Part shown: piece after piece, positions 49,177-63,669 of the stretch
Position numbering within the stretch: the first letter of the stretch is position 1
Layout: each line of letters begins with the position of its first letter
Assembly: GCF_037975245.1 (NCBI RefSeq)
Contig: NC_092564.1
Location: 858,601-922,600 of the forward strand
DNA from: Apostichopus japonicus
Lineage: Eukaryota > Echinodermata > Holothuroidea > Aspidochirotida > Stichopodidae
DNA length: 64,000 nucleotides
Reading direction: 5' to 3'
The notes under the pieces: model-generated
Told to the model about the DNA's origin: nothing
The model's database searches: none
The model's input: the letters and a program-made list of their open reading frames with translations, nothing else
Made by a program: the position numbers and the translations under genes

Positions 49177-52100
49177 ACCAAATACATCAACATTGCCAAA
49201 CTGTCCCAATTCTCAGCTCCCACTCTACACTGGATTCTAACCAGACAATCATTATAAATGTCCATATACCTGTTGCTATGCATACTGTTTTCTACCTATA
49301 TATGTACAGAACAATCCTTCCTTTCATAACAGTCTCAGTGAGCTATGACATCCATCTACAGTTAAACATTTAGTCAGTACTATACTGTACTCCTCCCCTT
49401 CTTCTCCTTCTCCTTGAATAAACCAGCCCTCCCATTCAGGCACGCCATCACTTTCACTTCCTTGTTGCAAGTCATCAACTGGCTAACAAGAAATATATAC
49501 TCATATTCTACTTTGCATAAAAAGGTAACAAAACAGAGAAACATGATCTGATGGCAACTTGAGAAATTAGTGATAAATATTATAACAGCAGGAAGACCAC
49601 ATCCTCAATTTAAGATGTAACTTTATATATGAACATAAACACAAATGTAATCTGGTTCTTAATTACTCGAATGGTCAAATATTTTAGAGTATGCTCACAA
49701 TAAAGAAACAAACATTCCTGTATGTAGGTGATGCAATTCTAAGTAGAGGGCAGCAATACAATTGGGGACATCATTAACAGAATTTTAATTCAATTTATCA
49801 CTTCACATCCTATGTTTTAATTTAAAAGGAAAAGTCAATAACAAGAAATTAATCTTCACAGTTTGGATACGTGATCACAAAGAAACCATTATTGAAATGA
49901 ACTAAGTGCAATCATAACCAGAAAATTTTAATTTTACCAGCATTCTTTTAAGTTAACCTTCAGACATAAATTCCAACTAACATTTTAACATTTTAGAATC
50001 CCTTACTTGAATAAAACCAAAAAATGATTCAAAATGTAATCTAAGAAACATCCCATTGGTCAGGACCAGTAGTCTGAAGTCATACGGCTGAATATATCAG
50101 GTCATGGAATTAAACCTGTCAGAACACAATCTCAGAAATGCTTATCAATCTGGTTGCTTCTTTGGGACTATCAACACTCTCTTTATACAGTATCAGATCA
50201 TGGGTATGCAGTCCAATAAATCATAACATTTAATAATCTGCTTGTCTTGACTATGAAGCTTGCTTGATCAACACAGAGGGGCTTGCCTGATAGATATGTC
50301 AATGACACAGCTGCTTACATCATTGCATGTAGTAGGACAGGCCATATTCTTGAAGGGAGATAGCAATATTAGGTAAATAAAGTGTTCCCAATTAACAGCT
50401 GCTATTACAAAAAATTTAATAACTACTGTACCAATGCTTCTGCCATCCACTACTCTAGTAAAACATCCTTGCCTACTTTTCACTTCTGTTTACAAGTTGA
50501 ACTGTGAATGTTAACAATGACATCAGCACTGAAATCAATACCAGTATTGGGTCATACAATGAACTTCAATATGTTCAATTCATGCTAAAAACCATCTCTA
50601 TGACAAGAATTACACCTTGATAATATATTGAGAATACCATAGAAGATCCAGCAGTGGAGGCCCAATGCTGTCGTACATACTGTACATGTTGTTGTTGTTG
50701 CTGTTGTTAATGCCTATTGCATTACCACATGTAATCTCCTGTGATACCTGCCAAACCCAGTGACGATGGTTTGGGTTAGCTTCTCTCTTAACAGTAACAG
50801 CTAGTACTTCACAATCACAATTCTTAAACACAAATCACTATACTCACAACAACTACAACACCTACACTACTCTTTAAGAAACTGGGTAATCCATGATGTA
50901 CAGTACATGCATTTTTTCACATTCAAATAACAGTACCCATACCTATATTCTGGCCAATTTTGGATAATCCATACTTAATCGTACTACACACCATTAAGGC
51001 TATTATCTACAAATACTGAGGCACTTAGTACCAACATAGACATTGTAACCTACAGTCATAGTAAAGAAAGATAAACACTGAATACTGTAGGACACAGAGG
51101 AGGCCCTCTACAGGTTAATATGTGAGGTACGCATACTGCTACAGAAAATAACAAGCACCATTTAAAACTGCCATGTGCATAGAGTCACACCATATATGCT
51201 AACATTACATTCTAGACATTACACGCATACAGACAGCACACAGTATGTACTACATAGAACATTGATATGTTGTTCACCATACTGCATACAGTAGCACTGT
51301 ATGGTAAGCTCAGTTACATGTTTAAATGCCAACCATACTACAATCTTGTCATGGGGTGTTTTCAACTACATACCACTGAGCAGAATAAGGAATGAATGGG
51401 AGAAATAATAGTATTAGTAGATTCTATGTTCTGTGGTATGTGAAAAGCTGAAAATCCCTTGTGGGTATTTAAAATAATAATTGTACAAGCTGAGGTCTGA
51501 AACCACACTTATATAAGTAATATAATGAACAATATCAAAGTTATTTGGTCAACATAACTTCACAATTGAATTCCTGCATGCTGGTGCAATTTTTCAGTAT
51601 TTGCTTTGAGAAGTATCTGTTTTGTCTGGCTGGAATAAAAAACAATCAAAGTCAAAACAAATTTGTTTCTTTGTTGAAGTTTGTTCCTAGTAGAAGCAGA
51701 ACAAAAACACCTTCAGATTCATGTAGCATTCAGTTGTAGTTTACCAGCCTAAGCTGTCACCTTATACAACCAAATGTGTGTAATTACACATTCCATAACT
51801 TGTCAAGGTAATCTGAAAGGTAATGACATCTGTACTCTAGCACAAAAAGAATAGAAATCAAACCATTATCTCTTTGATTGCTAAACATGTATTACATGAA
51901 TGTAGGTATATATGCAAAAATTAAATTACCCCAGACATTTCTCTTGGTGGAAAAATGATTTGCAGTCAACTTTAATACTGATGTCTCTGGCCACTGGCTC
52001 ACATGATTAAATGTCTTACTCTCAATGACTTAAAGAATGCAACCTTCACGAGTAACTTTAATGTTAGAGGCAATTAGTAATCATCAATATTCATTAATTT

Positions 52101-53130
52101 GGTAAATACAAGTAAAGAATACAGTTACCTGGGATAAGTGGGTAAATGATAACACAGCACTAACAGTTACCAGGATTCATTTCAGGTTAGAAAGATGAGA
52201 AGGAAAATTTCAATCCAACTACGCACACTCTTACAATTATTTGTGCAATTTTTTTCTTGTTGTTTAACAGAGATATCTTTTGTTTATAAATCCAGTATTT
52301 TCTTTATGTATAATTATACAGTGACTGGATGAAATATGATCATTAGCAACAACACTCAAACATTTCTGGCAAAGTTTTGCCATAAATGTGTTCATTTGAA
52401 AATACTGTACACTACAAAGTGTGTTACTTCTATATTACTGTGGGACACCATCCTAGTAAAGAAATAGAAATTAACAGCTGCATGTGTTGTGATATGCATA
52501 TGTTACCATCAGTGACTGGCTGCTCTTCACTGTTGTACTGTACACAATTGATTAATGAAGCATGAACACAGACACACATGTACACACACACAGATTACAG
52601 TATCTGTATTAGATTGAGCTGCTCACAGGATCTGTTAAAATCATCACCTTCATCATGGCAATTTGCAGAACAAACAAACAGGAAGTGAAGAATTAAACAG
52701 ATTTCCATTGGTTGCTAGAAACTGCTCAAAATAAATTTATGAAACTGTTATTTCATAGAGCTAATGAAAGCAATTAATGCAAATACTGATATTAGCACAT
52801 GTATGTATTATTTAACAGAAGTGTTCAGTCGATTTTAGTGTACAAGGAAAAGGTTGACGCCACTCTACAGTACATGACTGTATGGTAAATTATTGTTACA
52901 CATTGCATCAGTTAATTAGCCTATTTATAAGGTAACTGAAAGGAATGAAAACATGGGTTTAGTCTCAAACATCACAGTTATTTATTAATTTACCAACCAT
53001 TCTTTTCATCCATTGTAACCTGAGCAAAATATTTTTAATTTATGGACGCAATCATTAAACATGTCACAATGTAGATGAAAAAGATAAAAAGATGTTGAGT
53101 TGATCATTTATCAAAGAGTGTTATCTAGTA
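49177..53130. other. No recognised genes
   Basis: AT-rich non-coding DNA. A TTGTTGTTGTTGCTGTTG microsatellite is at about 50690. Nothing else stands out. Confidence 0.55.
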
Positions 53131-54590
53131 TTTTGCCGACATCGCCAATATTGGTTTCGGCTGATATCCAATATTTCGATACCGATATTTTGAAACAGCC
53201 AGAATGAAGGCCAAAACGCACTTCAAGTCATGCATAAATTACATAAAGTATCAAACTTGTTATCAGCCTTATGCACAACTCACAAAGAGTAACCACTTTT
53301 ATCAATCTTATTTTCATAATCCCATTAGCCATTTAGTAAAAAAATAAAAGTGCGTATTATATAACACTAGTCCTACCCCCTTTTTAATGATCATACTCCC
53401 TACCAAGTTGATATGCATGAAACTGTGGGCTAGCCTTTTTTTTTTTTTGGGGGGGGGAACACAAGCCTATCCTTCCACTTTCTGTTGTATGATTTGTTAC
53501 TCTGTTTGACCAACAACGTCCAACACTTAGGCTGCAAGTCTCATACAAACTGTCATCAAATGGAGCTACTAATTTCTTAGCAAACATGTTAAAAGATGAC
53601 ATTGTCGAATGAATAAAACTGATTTCACGTAGAAATGACATCAGCGTATCCTGGATAAGAACTTTTACTACCCATTACAGTATGTTTACCAGAACCAAAA
53701 CGAAAACATTTTCTTCATATTTTAATTTCCGTAAAATAATTCTATCCTACCATATGCCGGCTATACTAAAAACAAAGCCCAATAAGTTGTGATACCCATA
53801 CTTGATCAAAATACAATCTTTTCATCATTCATTGATATTTTAACAACCTGCACCCATGATACTCCTTGAAGCATTTTAAAGAATTTAGAATTTCTGGATG
53901 ACTTAGTGGGGGGTTTCCACATGTTATAACTTTTATACTTTTAACTTCTCAGCGGAGTCTCAGAAGCACTGTGCAAGTTAGTGTGATAGGCTACAACTGT
54001 AGTTGGATACTAGTTTTATGAAATGTTTTTCAACATCACATAAGTTACTTCTTACATTGTGTTTGACTGTGGTGCATTGTCCTAGGTCTGAATATGCCAT
54101 GTTTACAACTTTTATTGTGCAGAAAAGGTTTTTGGATTATTGCCAAGGATATTTGCAGGGGTAAAACAGGTGTCAGTGGGTACAGTATGTTCAGTTTTAA
54201 TTATGTTGTGTACCCTTGTATAATACAGCAGCCATGATGATGAAAATTACTTTCAACCCGTGACAAAGACTGCTATACATGTACGTAATGTTAAGTGGGC
54301 TGACTGGTCTGTTTACAGAGCGTTCTAGATATTTTTCAGAACTTGCGTCTTGTTGCTTGACCATCTGATCGGCATATTGACCACTGGTTATTAATCGAAA
54401 TGGAAACTGAGGCTAAAGAAATGGGCTTCTTAGAGCTGATTAATAAATAATCGCAAGTAACCAGAAGTGACTTTGTTGTGGAAAATAAATGTTCAATATC
54501 GCTTTGCCTTTATCGACAATGAGGTTAAATTTTATCGATACTGATATGCTGCCGATATTGCAAATATCAGCCAAATATCATATTTGCAAG
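53131..54590. repeat. Possible transposon with diverged inverted ends
   Basis: GCCGACATCGCCAATATTGG and GGCTGATATCCAATATTTCG at the left resemble, in inverted form, GATATTGCAAATATCAGCC and ATCGATACTGATATGC at the right. No clean target duplication is found, and the minus-strand frame at 53384-53641 has no recognised domain. Confidence 0.35.
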
Positions 54591-54599
54591 GAGGAGTTA

Positions 54600-56755
54600 G
54601 TGGGCGGTGCCTAGGGAGCGAGGGCACAATGCTAAAGTATTCCAAATGCGTAGTTAGGTAGATGGGAAAGTGCAGTAGTGGAGTGGGAGACAGGTAAGTA
54701 TAGTTGCTTGTAAATCCCAATTTCGTAATTGATTACTGGCGCAAGACTAGTGTTATCCAAAGCTATTTAGAGTCAAGCTTAATATACAATGTAAATGGCG
54801 TGCAGCATACTGCATGGCAACATACTGTAACTTGCTCACAAAGGAACAAGGGTGTGAATTTAAATGATTACCTTCAGAAGTTGAACACAGATCACCTAGT
54901 CAGAGAATTTCATTTATAAGGTTCTTTGGGTATTAAAGAGGTTGTAATTGTTGTGTCGGTCCCGGGACAACCTAACAAACTTGTATGAATACTTGACAAA
55001 ACACTACAACGCAAATGATCCGTCTCAATGGTTAACGTAATGTATTGTGAGCTTTTAACAAGAACGTGTTCTCCAAGAAACCTTGGTAGACGTTACATAA
55101 CACAAACCATACCATTCAAATTAAGGTATGCATAAATTAACATATATCAAACTATATCGTAAACAGATTATTTGGTGGCGCTAAGTAACTATCCAACAGT
55201 AATGACCAGGTTCAGCTATTAAGTTCTGGAATCATTATATCTAAGTAAACAAGCATTTCATATTGAAATTCTTCAGATATACATACTGAAAGGATTTACA
55301 TTGCTTTCATGTCATTAAACCTCATTCTGCACACACCATTTAATTCCATTGAATCACTACTGTGAAGCCACTGAGTCCCTTACACCTTACAACAACAATA
55401 GATGTTTTGACACTGAAGACCCTCCTACTTCCTTTCTGAGATAACAGCAATGTCAACAACTTAACCTATTTGCATATCATTCCACAATCAACATCAAACA
55501 CTAATAATGGTAGTCATGCCCCATGAAGAAGAGTTCACAGCAAACCACAGCTTGGTGACTACCAAACAGATTTCAAAATAAACAGAAAAACCTAGAATTG
55601 AATATAGTGCATCTTTCTTTGTTTTGGTTTTTTGTGAAAGCTATGAATTTATCGCGATGAATAGTAATTGAAGGTATAATTAGTGCAAAAGACACTGTGA
55701 CAGGCAGACATTATTACAATTATGTAAGACATTATCATTATCAGTTGCTATCCATGTTATAACAGGATATATCTAGATAGCAACAGAATTAACTAGCACT
55801 GTCATATATATCAAAACAATATCATACAATTCATCTTTATAACCAATCTGGTCAATATATTGATCACATTTCCAAAGCAGTTTCCTCTGTAATGATATTT
55901 CTTTACCTTCGCTATATCAGATGGAAGGAAACGAGCACAAACGCACTATACTTATTAACTTAACTAGTTAAAATCATGGACAAACTATGTCATACAAAGG
56001 CATGATTGAATAATGGCAAAAGTATTTGTATTTTATATAAATGCCTAAATTCCATGTACTGAGAGAATATGTATTAGGCAGACATTTATGCAAAGCCTTG
56101 CCAATATAACGCACCAACATACACAGTCCCATATTCCAGCAACTCATCTGTCTTTAAGATATCTTGAAAATTTAAAAAGTATATAAGCAAATAAACTCAA
56201 GTTGAATGGCCAAAGTCTATGTCAGGCATAATCTGATTGAATTTCACCCTTCATGGTCCATTTTAATCTGCTAGAGCTACCTAGTCCATAAACTCATTCA
56301 AATATTCAAGAGTAGACTTGCCTCGGGAGGAAATTTAGGTAATTGTTTTGGAAACCACAAACAATAATTATCAAGGTTGACTGACCACAGGTTTAAACTG
56401 TTCTCATTGGATTTCAATCAATAACATTGATTCAGACATAACTTAGTTTGGTGAATTATTAACCCAAAGCAAGGCACTGGATGTCAAAGTAACTTTTCTA
56501 AAATATACATACTAAAGAGCCATCTATATTTCGCTTTGTGATTCTCATTATTATATTTGCAGGAATTTAAAATTACAGCTAGCATACTGTATCTACAGAA
56601 ACACCAGCATTGGTTTTGAATCAATAAGCAAACCAAACACCTCTACAATGCTAAAATAAAACACAATTATTTAACAATGTCAAGCACAATAATCAAACAT
56701 CCATTTGCTTAGAACTTTGCAATATTAGTTGGCATCAAGAAACATGCATGCATAC
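54600..56755. other. No recognised features
   Basis: AT-rich non-coding DNA. Confidence 0.55.
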
Positions 56756-56760
56756 AGTAC

Positions 56761-57401
56761 CAGGGTTCTGCCCAGGGTGGATTGAGTGCCGGCAGGACTA
56801 TCTAAGCGGAGCGCCACCATCGGTTGGCGCGGAGCGTACAAGAAAATTGTGGGTTTTGGAAACCCCCCAGATGGCCGGAAACGGCCCTTCCCGAGTATTC
56901 TGAGCCACATGTAGACAGCTTTGAAATGAGATCGTATGTCTGGAATTTTTCATAATTAATGAACAAAGTTAGGACAAATATCTGGAGCACCAGAGTACAG
57001 ACCAGCCGGTGGTGCCTATTAAATAAATTATTCAGGCTGAGATGATAATTTTAGATGGGACAGTTACTTACGACAGTTATGATATACACACTGAGCGACT
57101 AACGCTGCTTCTCATGTATCGAGTAGTGAATACAAAATCTGAGTGTAATTTCATGTACAAATAAACAGTAAACTAGTGAATAACTCCGATCAACTGCGCG
57201 ATATCATGCAGTGAACCTTTGAACAGCGTTTATTACTGCAGTGTTACTGTACGTTCGACCCTCCGTCTATGGAGCTGTTTTTTTGAGTTCCTAACGAAAA
57301 TAAGTGCCGGTCGGAAAAGTCACTCAGGCAGATTGTGGCGGTCGGTAATTCAGCGTGCTGGTCGGGCCCGACCGGCGCCGACCGGCAGCGGCAGAACCCT
57401 G
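56761..57401. mobile_element. 641-bp element with CAGGGTTCTGCC inverted ends
   Basis: The left end CAGGGTTCTGCC and right end GGCAGAACCCTG form a perfect 12-bp inverted repeat. AGTAC flanks both sides (56756-56760, 57402-57406). A block at about 56795-56905 is the reverse complement of the block present twice in the hAT-like element at 47942. The right end is GC-rich with CGGTCGG and CCGACCGGC runs. It is non-coding. Confidence 0.75.
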
Positions 57402-57789
57402 AGTACACATATATAGCTATGCATTCTAGATTATGTGAGCAACAGCACTGCACAGTGTGTGAGTAATACTATAAAACATTGCACAATATGTGAGTAATAT
57501 AACAACACTCCACAGTGTGTGAGATATAACATACTACCCATAATGTGAGCAATTTTGCTCTTAAACAGTTTTTACTACTGCTATCTATTATGCAGGCCCA
57601 GGGTTCACATTTTGAATAAAAGTTTAGTTAAAAACCACTTGCGATTATTAGTTTTTAGTTATCCTGTCTATAATCCATTTGTAACATCTCGTAAAATTCT
57701 TTGTCAGTCTTTCCTTCTATGAAATAAACAAATGAAAAAACAATAATTGTGAGAATTCTTTCAATGTCTTCCACATGGTAGCCATACAC

Positions 57790-58075
57790 CACACTAAGTC
57801 AATGGGGAAATCTAGCCTAACCATCTGTTTATTCGCTGAAATTGTAATGCAGTTATAAGATATATATGGAATACTTTCATTATTGCTGTTATCTTGGACC
57901 ACACGGCAGCCTAACACTACACTTGGTCAATGGGGAAATCTAGCCTAACCATCTGTTTATTCACTGAAATTGTAACACAGTTATACGTAAGGATACTTTC
58001 ATTATTGCTGTTATCTTCAACCACATGGTAGACTAACACCACATTAAGTCAATGGGAAAAATCTTGCCTAACCAC
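57790..58075. repeat. ~125-bp tandem repeat, 2.5 copies
   Basis: AAGTCAATGGGGAAATCTAG recurs at about 57795, 57924 and 58045 together with CTAACCATCTGTTTATTC. Confidence 0.9.
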
Positions 58076-58179
58076 CGGTAGGCAAAAAAAAAGTCACACT
58101 TTGTGTAGGATTCGGGTAATAAATTAGGAACCGGGTAGTATCACATCGGGTGGGTACCCGGACACCACATGAACATTGT

Positions 58180-58505
58180 AACTATGCAGTACCTGGTGTG
58201 GTCATTCTTATACCGATTCTGCGCATTACATATATTCATACCTGTTTATTGTTAGTAGTAGTAGCACTGTCTTCTACAATATGAATACAGATTCTGCACA
58301 CAAACCTGGTAGTACATTGTAACTTTACCTGGTGTGGTCATTCTTACACCGATTCTGCGCATTACGTATATTCATACCTGTTTATTGTTAGTAGTAGTAG
58401 TAGCACTGTCTGCTAATACATGAATACTAATTCTGCACACAACCCTCATAGTACATTTTAACTTTACCTGGTGTGGACGTTCTTATACCGATTCTGCGCA
58501 TTACT
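58180..58505. repeat. ~137-bp tandem repeat, 2.3 copies
   Basis: ACCGATTCTGCGCATTAC recurs at about 58212, 58348 and 58487, with GTTAGTAGTAGTAGCACTG between. Confidence 0.9.
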
Positions 58506-58599
58506 ATCTGAACATTTACCTTGTAACACACTGATTATATGCTACTGCTTGTGGTTGGACTGGCCCTGCAGAGGAGTGAACTATACTTTCGGGCTGTTA

Positions 58600-59040
58600 C
58601 TGTTAAGGCAAGGTATACCTATGTGTGCTACTACTACACATAGGACAGTGCTGTTACTGCTTAGGCAGGGTACACATACCTGTGCTAGTACTACTGTACA
58701 CACAGGACAGTGCTGTTACTGTTTAGGCAGGATACACGTACGTGTGCTAGTACTACATACAGGACAGTGCTGTTACTGCTTAGGCAGGGTACACATACTG
58801 TACCTGTGCTAGTACTACACACAATACAGTGTTGTTACTGTTTAGGCAGGATACACGTACGTGTGCTAGTACTACATACAGGACAGTGCTGTTACTGCTT
58901 CGGCAGGACACACATACCTGTGCTAGTACTACTGTACACACAGGACAGTGCTGTTACTGTTTATAGGCAGGATACACATACCTGTGCTAGTACTACACAC
59001 AGGACAGTGCTGTTACTGTTTAGGCAGGGTATACATGTGT
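58600..59040. repeat. ~60-bp tandem array, seven copies
   Basis: GGACAGTGCTGTTACTG recurs at about 58644, 58706, 58763, 58824, 58882, 58944 and 59003, separated by TGTGCTAGTACTAC. The open frames here are repeat products. Confidence 0.94.
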
Positions 59041-59059
59041 GAACTGCTACACACAGTGC

Positions 59060-62000
59060 CGAACTGCTAACCTCCAGTATATCAAATAGGTCCATGGATC
59101 TTTCTTTTGGTTGGTTTGAGACGCGGTGAAAAGGGATCAAGGAATGAAAACTATAAAGGCTTGAAATGAAGAAACGTAAGCAACACTGATTTTTCATACT
59201 TTTATTTTCATTTTTATCAATTCTTTGAATATTTTGCTGCAAAAGAAAAAGCAGAGATGGGAAAATTGTCATCATAGCTAGGCTGGTGTCCATACGGTTC
59301 ATGCAAGTGTTTGATAACTAGTACTGTTCATGCTTGAAGTAGCCGTTTCTGCAAAAAAAATTCGGTATACCTGGTAATACCAGACCTGTATTCCTCAGTG
59401 GGTATATCGGTATCTGTTTTTGCATTAATACCAACATAACATAAGCAATACATACTGTATAATAGAATTCTTCATTACAACTCCTTCCAACAGTTGACTT
59501 GTTCCGTATGTAAGATTAAGAATAAGGAAGATTAACAAGTTCTTAAAAAGCATATCAACAATGAACACCTTAATATGGCAGTTAAACATAAATTTCAAGG
59601 GTTTGCATCACAACAACCAGAAAATGAAACTGGTTAGTCGTTATGCCATAGAAACTGAACTAGGAAGAATGCTGACACAGTGTATCACTGTGTTTTTAAA
59701 CAGTGAAGCCTTGAAAAAAGTGGGGGCGCTTTGCATTGTACGGCAAAAAGCCAGATCATTTGTACGTCTTAATGAATGCATTGTGCATTCAATTTTGAAT
59801 TTGATTTTGCCCAAATATTTGGGAAGATTAGGTGTACTTTTCACAACAGAGACATATTATAACGACCAGAGAGGTAGGTACTATACTCCTGACTTAAGAA
59901 CCAACTTTGAAAACTTTTTCTTCAATATCCTATCCTAACAATACATGTAAGAGAGCAGAACCATCTTCCTTTACATTAACTGGTTACAACCTTGTGGAGT
60001 CATTTCCTCTGCAGTCATCTTGGAACTGTATCTTATCATAATCTTTTTATCAATGTCATTAATTCTCTTAATGCAAATCATTTCCTAGAATATTTAAAAA
60101 CATACACAAAGACATAAACCCATAAGAACACTAGAAACCTCCCCTACTGCACTTGCTGTATAAATATAAGTAAGCAAAGATCCAACTACAGCATGCTGGA
60201 TCATAATAGGGTAAGTTTAGTATCTGAGTCCTAAGAAATCCTGTACCACTGTTTTCTTTATTTGTTTTCTTGCTAAAAGAATAGTAATACTTGAAAGAGA
60301 CTTTGGAACTGTACTGATAAGAAACTCATTTCTGATAAATGACTCAAGCATGTTGTGTAGTAAAATGCCTAGAAATAGATAAATACTTGTTAAACATGCC
60401 CTCAACTAAAATATGTTACACTCATGTTGATAATGCCTGTGGACGATATGTATTTCTACAGGCCAGATATCCTGTAAGGTTCATCATGTTAGAGTGATGC
60501 CAGTTGTCTAATATATTTGATGAATATTGTAGGTATTATATGTGATTGTATTTGTCCTGTTATACTTTTTTTTCTCTATTTCTATTTTGATATTGTGTTT
60601 CGATATTTATAATTTCTTGCTGAAACATTTGTGTTTAGGATTCAACCTAAAACATCAAAAAGTAAAGACCCCTCCCCATCAATTATAGGACAAGTATTCA
60701 GAGATAACGTTTCCAGTACGATCATCCTTTGAACTATTAAAAGTCAGATGCACCATTTACTAATGAGGACAGATCTGTTTAATATCTTACAACCATTTCC
60801 TGTTATTCACTATGCCTCTTCCATTTTGGGGTTAATTTCTTTATATTACTTAAATTACGGTAATTTGTTAGTGTATTTATTTATTTACAGCAACAGTAAA
60901 GCCATATAGATGATATCATTTTTAGTATTGATTTGAGTGATGGCTACAGTAGTACAATAAATGCTGTTATTATGGATGACATAGATACAGTACAGGGTGC
61001 ATTCATCTGTGAGTTACATAATTAGTCTCTCTTCAACTTTGCATCCTAATGAGTTCCCCCCAACCAAGCAATTAGACACCACTCACATGGATAAAGGTAC
61101 CAGCCAACATCCTTATAAACAGTCCCTTCCTGCAACCTAATGCCTTATTTAGAAATCATTCTCTAGAGGTATAATAGCGAGCATCGACTACATGGTAGAA
61201 TACATCATAATAATACTCCTACTGTACAACGAACCTACTGTATGCGCAGTGAAGGTTAACCATGAAGCAAGTCATGCTGAGTAATCTAAAGATCGTAATC
61301 TATTAGATGTAACTTTATCCTCCTTTATAGTGCTGAGGTAATAAAATTATTGTGCAACAAGCAAGAACCTGGCAAATGATGGCAAGGGTGTAATTCTTTA
61401 TTTGGAACATTGTCCAATGATATCATCACTTTATATCAAATGTATATTAGAGTATTTTATTATTAATTTTTCTAAATTAGTTTCTAAAAGTAACCCCTGT
61501 ACTGTACAGTATATTGGCAATAGACTGTCAGGAAACCATTTTGGTGTTATTTAGTGCAAATTACAGAGTAAGTACCAAACAATAAAATTCTAGAAAGATC
61601 ATAATCAAATACAATGAAGATTCCCCACAATCTAGCCAATAGAAAACTCAAAACGGTGTTAATCCATCCCTGCATGTCAAAAGATACCAGCAAATGAATG
61701 TCCTGTACACATTCATTGCTGGTATCATCTAACTCTTTACGTCATAGATTCATTACACACAACAATTAATTGTATAATCTAAACTGCAATCTGAAATAGA
61801 TGCAACAGTGTGCAGAACAACCTGTTAAATGTAGAATGTTTTAAGCAAACAACCTTTCATGTTAAGCTATTCAAACTAGGAACTAGAATAAGTCAAGGAC
61901 AGATATGCATTACTTATTGGAATTTTTGCTTCACTACAGGAAGAATTTGTCAAGGACACTGTTGGATTCAGATTAATATGTTTTGACGATCACCATACAG

Positions 62001-63490
62001 GATATCATGTCCATGATAACTACAGTATATGGTTAAAATACTTGTATCAAATCAGCTAGAATTATCTAAATGACATCCAGAGAAGAGACTTTAGTCTCTA
62101 TGATTGAAAACTATCTGAGAATGAAAGAAGGAAAGAGGTTCACTGTGAATTAAATACTACTGCTGATTATTCCACCTAGGATGCATACTTACAGTAATTC
62201 ATATTTACTGTAAACTCTCTCTCAACATATCACCTTAAAACAGAAACAGTATTTGGTAGCAGTGCTCTGAATCCATCTCAGGTAGAACCTCAACAGTCTG
62301 TCAAATTAATTTTGTGATTTTGATTTGAATCTTGCATGAGGACAACTATCACACACAGCCTTCCATGATACTGCTCATTTGCATAAATTATTACCATCTG
62401 ACCAAAACAATTTAGAGCTTAGTGGAGCACCAAGGCAAACTGAAAGTAACGTCAAATGTGCTCCAGAAATAACTATCAATGATTAAGTCATTATAAAACT
62501 TACTGGTTTATATATTTACGAGTGACCCACTTACCTGTCTCCCCACAACCTATGCACCGCATTCTACCGTGTCTAGAATGCCCTGGTAATCTTTTAACAC
62601 TGTACACCCTCACTGGCCCTAATGGCCTTCCTTCATTTTTCTACCCACAAAGTGTCTCACTGTGTTTTTCGGAGTTAGGAAAATTTTTCGCGAAATTCGC
62701 CCGGAATACCTTGGATTTATACTCTAGAAGTTTCCTATCAGGACTTCTGCACTTCCAAGGATCTTTTCCAGCCTGATAAGTATCCTTTTCTTGTACTGAA
62801 GGGTGTTTTTGGGGGCTGTTTTTAGTGTACTGTACACTCTCGCCCATGCGTTCGTTTTTTTCTTACGTAACGTTTTTAGGGTAACAGGTAGTAGCTCTGC
62901 GAGACTACTTCATTTGTTGCCTATACCGCCTTGTTTACGCGGATAGGCATATAGGGAACGAAGTAAATATGTGGTTTTTGGAATGTAATTAACACAGATA
63001 TTTGAAGGGAAAAAAAATTATCATCTTGCAAATATTTCACAGTAAATGTTTAACTCATTGATAAATATGTATTACAGTTAACAAGTAATCAATAAAAACA
63101 GAATATAGGCCATACATCAAGTGAAAAAAAGATGATTTTATTTGATATGGGCTAGGTTTATGATCCAGACAAAGTATCGTTAACATTAAAGCCCCACTGT
63201 GCATTTCATTAGAAGCATGAACTAACCGATCCCTAACTCAGTACAAACGTTTATAGTACTATTGTGTGGTAACTAGGAATCACACTATCATGATGATGTA
63301 CTTTTTTCCCAGAATTTTGGCTGATTCTCAGAGATGAAAAAATTCAAACTAAAACATGTATTTCATTTTTGTTATTGTTTTGGTCGAGATGAAAACAGTA
63401 ACTGGACACATGCACAGGCAGATTTATTGGAGTCAACATGAATTCATAACTGTGCGTTAGGGTACATGCTGGGTTACGTATTTTACCATG
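59060..63490. other. No firmly recognised gene
   Basis: AT-rich DNA. A 125-codon plus-strand frame at 59561-59938 has no recognised domain. A CpG-richer patch at 62520-62960 may be a transposon fragment. Confidence 0.5.
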
Positions 63491-63493
63491 CTT

Positions 63494-63590
63494 GGCACCA
63501 TTACATAATGTCTGTGTGTTAACATTCATAACTGACACCATTGCTGGCACCATTACATAATGTCTGTGTGTTAACATTCATAACTGTGCA
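63494..63590. repeat. ~52-bp duplication
   Basis: GCACCATTACATAATGTCTG and GTGTTAACATTCATAACTG occur twice in tandem. Confidence 0.92.
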
Positions 63591-63669
63591 TGAAGGTACA
63601 TACACCCAAAACACAAAGGTTCTCATACTCACTATAGGGAAGCATATGCAAAATATGAGACAACATTTA

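Noticed and set aside
59561-59938. 125-codon plus-strand frame
   Set aside because: No domain, no start or splice context that stands out, and a length expected by chance in 64 kb; a competing minus frame overlaps it.
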